Under the pieces are notes generated by a model that saw only the letters and a list, made by a program, of their open reading frames with translations, was not told where the DNA came from and made no database searches. DNA of 6,253 nucleotides from assembly GCA_029262715.1 (NCBI GenBank), contig JAJCYX010000154.1, positions 1-6,253 on the forward strand, given 5' to 3'. Origin of the DNA: Chloroflexota bacterium (GTDB lineage Bacteria; Chloroflexota; Dehalococcoidia; Lucifugimonadales; Lucifugimonadaceae). The position numbers and the translations under genes are program-made. Positions 1 to 4,667 of this stretch are shown here, piece after piece. Each line of letters opens with the position of its first letter. Position 1 is the stretch's first letter.

Positions 1-68
1 CGGCTGTAAGCAGCCGCTGCAATGTCCGACTCAAAGAAGTACAGCGATGTCTGTCGTCTGTAGTTCAC
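1..68 (-). CDS. Possible partial gene, N-terminal 22 codons, unknown function
   Basis: This is the only minus-strand frame left open between the kinase stop and the window edge. It begins with GTG (68-66), three bases after the kinase TAG and in the same frame as the kinase. The translation starts (V/M)NYRRQTSLYFFESD and then runs into an alanine-rich stretch (IAAAAYSR) before the window ends. No good Shine-Dalgarno precedes it, so if real it is probably translated by coupling to the kinase. I do not recognise the family. The position would suit a further tailoring or export gene of the operon, but this is position only, and 22 codons can be open by chance. A 6-bp hairpin (cggctg-taag-cagccg, 1-16) lies inside it. 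Confidence 0.35.
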   Translation of the reverse strand, partial: MNYRRQTSLYFFESDIAAAAYS

Positions 69-71
69 AGC

Positions 72-1022
72 CTATCGATCGGCGTTTACTACTTTGCAGA
101 CTTCAGGGAGCAGTTCAAAGCTTGATGGATACCGCAGGCGCTTCACCGGAACCCTGTTCAACATCTGCGTAATCAGACCGAACTGCTCGGCAAGTCGCTT
201 CTTCTCAAGTATGGAATTGTTCGAGATTCCGTGCATGATCGCAGGTAGCGCATTGACGGATGACAGTTCCACGATTTCCGGGCCTTCTAGCTCACCGGCT
301 TCGACCCGTTCTAGCAGATAGATCGTGCGTAACGGTGCGCCATCTGAAACATCGGCAAGCGGTTGCCTGAGCGTCACCCTCGTCTTGTCGTAGTCAGGCT
401 CGGCCTTTAGCGGCTCAGATAGCTGGCTCGTGATGAAATTGATCGAATGTTCATCTAGCCGAACGTGATTTGGGCCCCACTCGACCGTAGGCTCATCGCC
501 GTCCTGCCATACAGCTACAAGGTCATCGGCAACCAGCGTGTAGCCTAGTGCGTGGAAACTGGCAGAAAGCGTCGATTTGCCAGTGCCGGATGTGCCAAGA
601 AGGGCAACTACACCGCCATCGACCTCAACCGCCGCGCCGTGCAGAGTAACAGCGCCCTGGAAATTGAGCGCAAGAGGCAACATTCGGCCTTGAATGAACG
701 GGTTTACCTCACCCCATGGAACGTTCTGCCAGGGATGGCAAACTATCCGTGATCCGTCTCCGGAGATTTCGAAATCACAGATATCGTTCCAACGCACAAC
801 GAAGCCTTCCTCTGTTTTGAACAGGGCAAAGGGCTTCTCGCCGCCTTCAGCGGGGTGGTAGTGGCTTCTGTATATTGCAGTCGCTTCGTCGAGGCCAGGA
901 TATTTATCTGAAACATCAGGCCAAACGACAGAGATGTCGCTGCGACTACTCTCAGTTTGCTGAAAACCGGGGATCCCGACGTTCGACTCGACATCACGGC
1001 CATAAACGCGATAGTGGTACAC
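72..1022 (-). CDS. HPr-kinase-like lasso peptide kinase (PadeK/ThcoK/PsmK type)
   Basis: This gene is predicted to phosphorylate the lasso precursor or peptide tail using ATP. Counting from the longest possible start (GTG at 1088, 338 aa), the protein shows a P-loop GTSGTGKST at about 165-173. It is preceded by the family's LHGAAV strand (His150) and followed by VADDLVAV with paired Asp188-Asp189. This is the HprK layout without the rest of a classical HPr kinase. Homologues in the paeninodin and pseudomycoidin clusters phosphorylate a C-terminal serine. I prefer the GTG at 1022, giving 316 aa. It has GAGGAG 12 bases upstream (1040-1035), and the protein then opens (M)YHYRVYGRDVES, matching the usual YxxYGxxxxS opening of such kinases. 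The extra 22 residues from 1088 (RCC, then basic residues) look non-homologous and have no ribosome site. It is the last certain gene of the operon and lies beyond a terminator-like hairpin, so it is likely expressed below the precursors. Confidence 0.9.
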   Translation of the reverse strand: MYHYRVYGRDVESNVGIPGFQQTESSRSDISVVWPDVSDKYPGLDEATAIYRSHYHPAEGGEKPFALFKTEEGFVVRWNDICDFEISGDGSRIVCHPWQNVPWGEVNPFIQGRMLPLALNFQGAVTLHGAAVEVDGGVVALLGTSGTGKSTLSASFHALGYTLVADDLVAVWQDGDEPTVEWGPNHVRLDEHSINFITSQLSEPLKAEPDYDKTRVTLRQPLADVSDGAPLRTIYLLERVEAGELEGPEIVELSSVNALPAIMHGISNNSILEKKRLAEQFGLITQMLNRVPVKRLRYPSSFELLPEVCKVVNADR

Positions 1023-1095
1023 GTGTGTCGCGGTCTCCTCAGGATGTTGGGGGACCAGCCGTCGGGCGCCGGTAAGACAGCATCGCACTCATTTG

Positions 1096-1123
1096 AAAAG
1101 GTGCGGTCGGATCTTAACCGACC
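1096..1123 (-). terminator. Intrinsic-terminator-like hairpin after precursor A2
   Basis: On the minus strand GGTCGG (1110-1105 arm on the plus strand) pairs with CCGACC across a seven-base loop (1111-1117). The stem is a perfect 6 bp, extendable by a U-G and a G-C pair. CACC and then TTTT (1099-1096) follow. It starts 17 bases after the A2 stop. The T run is short and offset by four bases, so read-through into the kinase is likely. An attenuator that keeps precursor message above kinase message is the natural reading. Confidence 0.6.
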
Positions 1124-1139
1124 ACGAGCTACATCAGCT

Positions 1140-1334
1140 TTAAGCCGATGCATCCTCGCAGTTGCTCCACCACTTGCTGTCAAAGCAGGAAGCCGGGTCG
1201 GTCATGATGTACTGGTCACCAGGACCTGACTCTTTTCTCCACCACCAGCCGGTTTTCGTCTCTTCAGCGATAGAACCAATCACTGCCATGGAAGGTGACG
1301 TGTAGCTCTTCTTTTTAAGCCCAACATTCTGCAT
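1140..1334 (-). CDS. Lasso-type RiPP precursor A2 (64 aa, Trp-rich core)
   Basis: A precursor peptide cleaved and cyclised by the B1, B2 and C proteins encoded just upstream. The ATG at 1334 has GGGAG eight bases upstream (1347-1343). The leader (residues 1-26 or 1-28) carries YTSPSMAVIGSIAEET, which fits the lasso leader rule Y-x-x-P-x-(L/M)-x-x-x-G-x5-T (Tyr11, Pro14, Met16, Gly20, Thr26). Cleavage after Thr28 would give a core G-WWW-RKE, in which Gly1 and Glu7 could form a seven-residue ring. Cleavage after Lys27, which keeps Thr26 at position -2, would give Thr1 to Glu8. The tail of about 29 residues is long for the class. It contains PGD, Cys50, a WW pair, Cys59 and the ending NCEDASA shared with A1. 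The Trp-triplet followed by RKE is unlike A1. An in-frame GTG at 1388 would add 18 residues but has no clear ribosome site. I am sure of the leader and less sure that the product is a true lasso. Confidence 0.88.
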   Translation of the reverse strand: MQNVGLKKKSYTSPSMAVIGSIAEETKTGWWWRKESGPGDQYIMTDPASCFDSKWWSNCEDASA

Positions 1335-1412
1335 ATCTATTTCTCCCGCTACAACGGAACTTAATCGGAACGAACGTCGTTGAACCACCTGAAAGAGTAT
1401 GGCCGGGAGTCC

Positions 1413-1458
1413 CTATCAGGTACTTGAACAGTTACATTTTCTAGCGCCTACTATCAGG
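1413..1458. repeat. Eight-base direct repeat (ctatcagg) upstream of A2
   Basis: The octamer ctatcagg occurs at 1413-1420 and again at 1451-1458, starts 38 bases apart, in the untranslated stretch before precursor A2. The second copy is part of a small hairpin (gcct-actatc-aggc). It could be a pair of regulator contact sites, but at this length chance is a fair explanation. Confidence 0.25.
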
Positions 1459-1488
1459 CCCATTGAATTGTTCACAGATTCTACACAT

Positions 1489-1514
1489 GTTTGTCTGTCC
1501 GGGAAGAGACAAAC
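1489..1514. repeat. 8-bp perfect inverted repeat between precursors (gtttgtct / agacaaac)
   Basis: The arms gtttgtct (1489-1496) and agacaaac (1507-1514) are perfect complements around a ten-base spacer. It is the best-matched palindrome in the A1-A2 gap. The AT-containing arms and the ten-base centre look more like an operator or an RNA hairpin than a terminator, because no T run follows on either strand. No convincing -35/-10 pair was found around it. Confidence 0.4.
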
Positions 1515-1546
1515 GTATCATCGGTATAAACGTTCTGTTAATAGGC

Positions 1547-1563
1547 GAGCCGGGGTCGGGCTC
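1547..1563 (-). repeat. GC-rich hairpin in the A1-A2 gap (GAGCC / GGCTC)
   Basis: A perfect 5-bp stem around a seven-base loop. It is the last of four closely spaced GC hairpins met after the A1 stop by a minus-strand transcript. No T run follows it, so it is more likely a structural element of the RNA than a terminator. Confidence 0.35.
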
Positions 1564-1575
1564 TGGAGCGTTATG

Positions 1576-1597
1576 AAAACAGTCCCGTCCCCGGACT
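1576..1597 (-). terminator. Terminator-like hairpin in the A1-A2 gap
   Basis: On the minus strand AGTCC pairs with GGACT (arms 1597-1593 and 1585-1581) around a G-rich seven-base loop. G and then TTTT (1579-1576) follow. The stem is only 5 bp, so alone it would be a weak stop. Together with the hairpin at the A1 stop codon it could lower transcription into A2 or protect the 3' end of an A1 message. Confidence 0.4.
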
Positions 1598-1605
1598 CGC
1601 AATTT

Positions 1606-1619
1606 GCCTGTTACCAGGC
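1606..1619 (-). repeat. Small hairpin in the A1-A2 gap (gcctg-ttac-caggc)
   Basis: A perfect 5-bp stem with a four-base loop, between the hairpin at the A1 stop and the terminator-like one at 1576-1597. No T run follows. It is listed because it forms part of a regular series of stems, not as a confirmed regulatory site. Confidence 0.3.
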
Positions 1620-1643
1620 GAAAGCAGCTCCCGTTATTGCTAA

Positions 1644-1665
1644 CAGAAACCGCCACCTTAGGCGG
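1644..1665 (-). terminator. Hairpin overlapping the A1 stop codon, with short T run
   Basis: CCGCC (1665-1661) pairs with GGCGG (1654-1650). The six-base loop contains the A1 TAA stop, and TTTCTGTT follows. An all-GC 5-bp stem with a broken T run is a weak intrinsic terminator. Because the stop codon lies in the loop, ribosomes finishing A1 would melt it, so it could sense A1 translation. Confidence 0.4.
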
Positions 1666-1819
1666 AGGTGTCTTCGCAGTTCACGCCCTCAACACAAGTT
1701 GGTTGATTCGAGAATGTGAAGACGTCACCGACACCGAACTCCTTATTAGGGAGTTGAAGGGTTTTCACCGCGATGGTGCCAATAGCACTCACCGCTGGCG
1801 AAGTGTAGCTTTTCTTTAT
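1658..1819 (-). CDS. Lasso-type RiPP precursor A1 (about 53 aa), apparent ATA start
   Basis: This is a second precursor, immediately after the lactam synthetase. From the ATA at 1819-1817 the product reads (I/M)KKSYTSPAVSAIGTIAVKT and then the core. Tyr5, Pro8, Val10, Gly14 and Thr20 fit the lasso leader rule. The core begins LQLPNKE, then FGVGD and an aromatic, hydroxyl-rich run, Cys42, Cys48 and the ending NCEDTSA. Cleavage after Thr20 would put Glu at position 7. The usual rule with Thr at -2 would put it at position 6, which no known lasso uses. The start is the odd point: the perfect Shine-Dalgarno at 1831-1825 points to ATA, not to ATG, GTG or TTG. In-frame alternatives are GTG 1864 (68 aa), ATG 1906 and TTG 1909. 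All of these lie inside the end of the synthetase gene, lack a good ribosome site and add a tail unlike a leader. The downstream coding portion is secure. Confidence 0.82.
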   Translation of the reverse strand: MKKSYTSPAVSAIGTIAVKTLQLPNKEFGVGDVFTFSNQPTCVEGVNCEDTSA

Positions 1820-1824
1820 TTCGC

Positions 1825-1831
1825 ACCTCCT
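1825..1831 (-). promoter_or_regulatory. Perfect Shine-Dalgarno (AGGAGGT) for precursor A1
   Basis: The seven bases match the anti-Shine-Dalgarno fully, the best match noticed in the window. They lie 25 bases beyond the synthetase stop and five bases before an in-frame ATA. No ATG, GTG or TTG in the A1 frame follows within initiation distance. The GTG that overlaps the site itself is in another frame. Confidence 0.75.
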
Positions 1832-1856
1832 ATTTTGCTGCTGCGCAACAAAGTCT

Positions 1857-3758
1857 TTAACCACGTTGTGACGGGAACGCTCCAATTTCGTTCTCGTTTC
1901 CGTCATCAACCATATATTGGCGGAGCCATTGCTCGAGCGTTATTGCCGCCCAGAGCGCTGTCCGCCGTTCGCTTCCAACGCGGTTCGCCGAGCTCAAATA
2001 CTCGGACCATGCCTGCTGGAGCTGAACAGAGTCGACAAGTCCCAGCTCAGCCAGAACAGGCGATCGAAAAATCTCCGTATTCTCAGCCACTTCCGTCTGC
2101 GTCGACTTCGCATCGAAAAGGGACGAGAAATCGGTCTTGTACCGCCGGTTACGGACCGACTCAGGCAGGATGTCTTTCATGGCCCTGCGCAGCACCCGCT
2201 TGTTGTAACCGAAGCGGTATTTCACATCGGCCGGAACCGATACCAGGAAATCAACCAGCCGCCGGTCCATGAACGGGTGTCGAGCCTCAATCTCGTACTC
2301 CGCAACGGTCACATCGGTCCACACGTAGCCAGCCAGCCCACCTCGCATCTGTATCCAGCCTTCAACATCCCGTGCGTGGTGGCTTCTGAACTCCCGTTCG
2401 CAATACCAGTCACCTGGCTCAACCGACATCACAGACTTCCGAGCTTTATCACTCAGCCAATCGACCGTCGGTTCTTCTTCTCTCCTACCTCCAAAAGGCA
2501 ATGCGGAAGATGCGGCGGCACCCACTGCGTTAATCCAGGCGCGACGGTTGAAATATCTGCGTTCTCGCTTCACTGCCGCGAAATCAAAGGTTCGAAATAT
2601 ATCAGTTAGATAGCCTGGTCCCACTGTGAACACCTCATCACCCGCAAGGCCGGTGAGGAATGTCCTGATGCCATTGTTCTTCACCTCGGTAAAGAGCCTT
2701 CGGTGGCTCTCTTCGTGAGGCGCAATGTACGGTTCCGCACGCTTCAGTCCGAGCGGTGAATCGCTAAGACTCTCATCGTCAAAGCTTCCGGACTCAATCA
2801 TCTTTCCGGGGGTGCCGTACATGGCCACCGTGTCTCGGATGTACTCGCTCTCGTCGACAAGTTCCATGCCGCTATAGACGTTGGAGTAGTAACGGAGTTC
2901 GGGCAGTTCAGGCGAATCGGTGCGACGCATGTGCTCACCGACGGCAAGCACCGATGATGAGTCCATTCCGCCGCTCAATGAGACCGCAACAGGGCCAACG
3001 CTCCGCATCCTGGCTCTTACAGACTCCTTGAACAGTTCAAGAAATCGCTCTTCATATTCACCGGGGTCCTTCAGCTTGAGAAGGTCCGAAGGATCGGGGT
3101 TCCAGTAGGTGGCAACCTTTGCGCCCGCTGCCGAAACCGTCATCTGGCAGCCGCCAGGAAGCTTCTTTATCCCCTTCAGAAACGTGCGATCGGACGGCAC
3201 GCTGCGGACGTCGAGGAACATCGAAATCGAGTCAGTATCAAGGTCTGTGCTGACCAGTTTCTGAATCTGTGCCACTTCGGTAGCGGCAATGAACCTTTTG
3301 CCATTGCAGTAGTAGTGCAGCATTCGTACGCCAAGCGGGTCACGGACGCAGAACAGCTCTTGTAACGTCGAATCCCAGATTGCGAATGCGAAATCACCGA
3401 TGACCCTGTCTGCGCACTCCTTGCCCCATTTGCGGTAGGCAGCCAGTAAAAACGCCGAATCGGGGACGGTCGGTAGAGTCGAGGCATCGATCTTGAGCGC
3501 CTGCGCAAGTTCCCGCCGATTGTCTATCCGGCCATCGAACGCAACCGCGTAACGTCCATCCTCGGCAACAAGAGGCAACTGCTCGAAAGCCGCCTCAGGG
3601 GTCGTCTTCAGCAGGCATGAGCCAAGACCCACGGCACCCGATGTCCACACACCAGTTCCGTCCGGTCCCCTGTGAGCCACGGCGTCCGTCATAGAACGGA
3701 CCTGCTGTTCAATGACAGGCGCTCCGTCGAGGTTGAATATTGCTGCTATTGCACTCAT
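1857..3758 (-). CDS. Lasso lactam synthetase (asparagine-synthetase-like C protein)
   Basis: It would activate a Glu or Asp side chain of the cleaved core as an acyl-adenylate and join it to the new N-terminus. The 633-aa protein has an N-terminal glutaminase-like domain (about 1-215) opening MSAIAAIFNLDG. Residue 2 is Ser, not the catalytic Cys of true asparagine synthetases, so glutamine cannot be used as nitrogen donor, as expected for lasso C proteins. HRGPDG at 29-34 and FDGRIDN at 74-80 are retained. The synthetase domain has the ATP pyrophosphate loop SGGMDS (262-267), LTGLAGDE (368-375), RHPFMDRRL (493-501) and the basic YNKRVLRRAMKDILPE segment (518-533). The ATG at 3758 lies 13 bases after the B2 stop without a clear ribosome site, so translation is probably coupled to B2. 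The tail beyond about 616 is acidic and loosely conserved in appearance. A housekeeping asparagine synthetase is unlikely given Ser2 and the neighbours. Confidence 0.96.
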   Translation of the reverse strand: MSAIAAIFNLDGAPVIEQQVRSMTDAVAHRGPDGTGVWTSGAVGLGSCLLKTTPEAAFEQLPLVAEDGRYAVAFDGRIDNRRELAQALKIDASTLPTVPDSAFLLAAYRKWGKECADRVIGDFAFAIWDSTLQELFCVRDPLGVRMLHYYCNGKRFIAATEVAQIQKLVSTDLDTDSISMFLDVRSVPSDRTFLKGIKKLPGGCQMTVSAAGAKVATYWNPDPSDLLKLKDPGEYEERFLELFKESVRARMRSVGPVAVSLSGGMDSSSVLAVGEHMRRTDSPELPELRYYSNVYSGMELVDESEYIRDTVAMYGTPGKMIESGSFDDESLSDSPLGLKRAEPYIAPHEESHRRLFTEVKNNGIRTFLTGLAGDEVFTVGPGYLTDIFRTFDFAAVKRERRYFNRRAWINAVGAAASSALPFGGRREEEPTVDWLSDKARKSVMSVEPGDWYCEREFRSHHARDVEGWIQMRGGLAGYVWTDVTVAEYEIEARHPFMDRRLVDFLVSVPADVKYRFGYNKRVLRRAMKDILPESVRNRRYKTDFSSLFDAKSTQTEVAENTEIFRSPVLAELGLVDSVQLQQAWSEYLSSANRVGSERRTALWAAITLEQWLRQYMVDDGNENEIGAFPSQRG

Positions 3759-3772
3759 ATCTAAATGTCAGA

Positions 3773-4309
3773 TCAGGCAGGCCTGGTTGCGTTTTCGCTA
3801 TCAGTGACGCCAACCGACTTTGAAGTAAGAAGTGCGTCCCGCACCTCTTCAGTAGATCCCTGCCCGTAGTCATCGAGCGTCTTGAGGACGGCGAATGTAG
3901 AGATGTGCATTACCGAGTCGTTGATGATCTTTTCGTCGTATACGACCCACGCATGAGCATCGAATGAGCCATCGCGTTTTCTGACCCCGTACTTCACCTC
4001 GGTAAGGATTCCGTCCTTCGCAAGCCACTCTCTGAGAGCGAAGGAACGTTGCAAGCAGAACGCCCATGAAACGGGATAGCGCGAAGCTCGACTGACGGCC
4101 GCAACTCGCTTTTTGATCCGGTTCCAATCTTCATCGGTCGCATCTGACCCCGTGCCCGGTGCGGTCTGTGACTGACGTTCATTGATCAGCCACTGGTTTC
4201 CCCTGGCGCGCTTCATCAGGCGCTTCGCACGGAAAAGCCACAGGTACGCCTGTACCAGTCGAATCCAGTCACCCGGTCCTGACCTGAATATGGAAATGAG
4301 CTTAAGCAC
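3773..4309 (-). CDS. Lasso leader peptidase B2 (transglutaminase-like cysteine protease)
   Basis: It removes the precursor leader so that C can cyclise the core. At 178 aa it is slightly longer than many stand-alone B2 proteins. The triad is readable: Cys85 in WAFCLQRSFALREWL, His119 in DAHAWVVY and Asp131 in IINDS. The 12-residue gap from His to Asp equals that of McjB. The N-terminal 35 residues are hydrophobic then basic (YLWLFRAKRLMKRAR), as is common in B2 proteins, and might touch the membrane or B1. Residues 45-60 are a polar linker, and the last 20 or so residues are a low-complexity tail. The start is GTG 4309-4307, which overlaps the B1 gene by eight bases (GTGCTTAA), so the two partners are translationally coupled and made in similar amounts. 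It is followed closely by the synthetase gene. Confidence 0.95.
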   Translation of the reverse strand: MLKLISIFRSGPGDWIRLVQAYLWLFRAKRLMKRARGNQWLINERQSQTAPGTGSDATDEDWNRIKKRVAAVSRASRYPVSWAFCLQRSFALREWLAKDGILTEVKYGVRKRDGSFDAHAWVVYDEKIINDSVMHISTFAVLKTLDDYGQGSTEEVRDALLTSKSVGVTDSENATRPA

Positions 4310-4637
4310 GATTGATCTGCATCAGGCCGTGCTGCTGAAACTGTTCTAGCAGCGCCGTCACATCGGTCTTCAAGGTCTCTTCGTCAATTTCGTACTCGTC
4401 AAACAGGCTGCTCACGACCGCGTCGATGCTCGGAGCCTCTCTCAGGAGCGCCCATGTCCTTGCAGCAACCTCATTCAGCGCGAAGTAAACGCCGGTGTCC
4501 AGGTTGGCCACAACGATCTCGTCTCCTAGCTCCTGGAGAATCACATCCGTCGGCACTGTCACAAGTTTTCCTATTTCAGCGTTGTCTGCCATAACAGTCC
4601 CCAGGCGGTCATTCGCGGTCCCAATCGTAGAATTCAT
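4302..4637 (-). CDS. Lasso leader-binding protein B1 (PqqD-like RiPP recognition element)
   Basis: It binds the YTSPxxxxIG part of the leader and delivers it to B2. The 111-aa protein has a PqqD-like winged-helix RRE domain over about residues 25-107. The hallmark VVANLDTGVYFALNEVAART (42-61) is followed by helices rich in Asp/Glu and Leu. The first 20 residues are polar and probably disordered, and most B1 proteins lack them. ATG 4637 is supported by GGAAGG nine bases upstream (4652-4647). An internal ATG at codon 16, with GGGGA five bases before it, would give a 96-aa protein that is closer to the usual length, so either start could be used. It lies 30 bases after the nucleotidyltransferase and overlaps B2. 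Confidence 0.94.
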   Translation of the reverse strand: MNSTIGTANDRLGTVMADNAEIGKLVTVPTDVILQELGDEIVVANLDTGVYFALNEVAARTWALLREAPSIDAVVSSLFDEYEIDEETLKTDVTALLEQFQQHGLMQINRA

Positions 4638-4646
4638 CCGAATTAG

Positions 4647-4652
4647 CCTTCC
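4647..4652 (-). promoter_or_regulatory. Ribosome binding site of B1 (GGAAGG)
   Basis: It lies nine bases upstream of ATG 4637, in the 30-base gap after the nucleotidyltransferase stop. It favours the longer B1 start over the internal ATG at codon 16, though that ATG also has a GGGGA before it. Confidence 0.5.
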
Positions 4653-4667
4653 AGCCGAAGTAGAGGA

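Noticed and set aside
1..16. Hairpin cggctg-taag-cagccg as the operon terminator
   Set aside because: It falls within an open frame at the window edge, and what follows on the minus strand is not visible.
743..1183. 146-residue minus-strand frame overlapping the kinase and A2
   Set aside because: It runs through the kinase coding region in another frame, without motifs, while the kinase frame has clear homology features.
1441..1656. 71-residue minus-strand frame between the precursors as a third precursor
   Set aside because: It lacks the YxxPxxxxxG leader, has no acceptor residue pattern and overlaps the hairpin series.
1604..2272. 222-residue plus-strand open frame
   Set aside because: It lies antisense to the precursor and synthetase genes, has proline/arginine-rich composition without any recognisable motif, and no ribosome site. 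It is a shadow frame.
1857..3758. Housekeeping asparagine synthetase
   Set aside because: The N-terminal catalytic Cys is replaced by Ser, and the gene lies between a B2 peptidase and lasso precursors.
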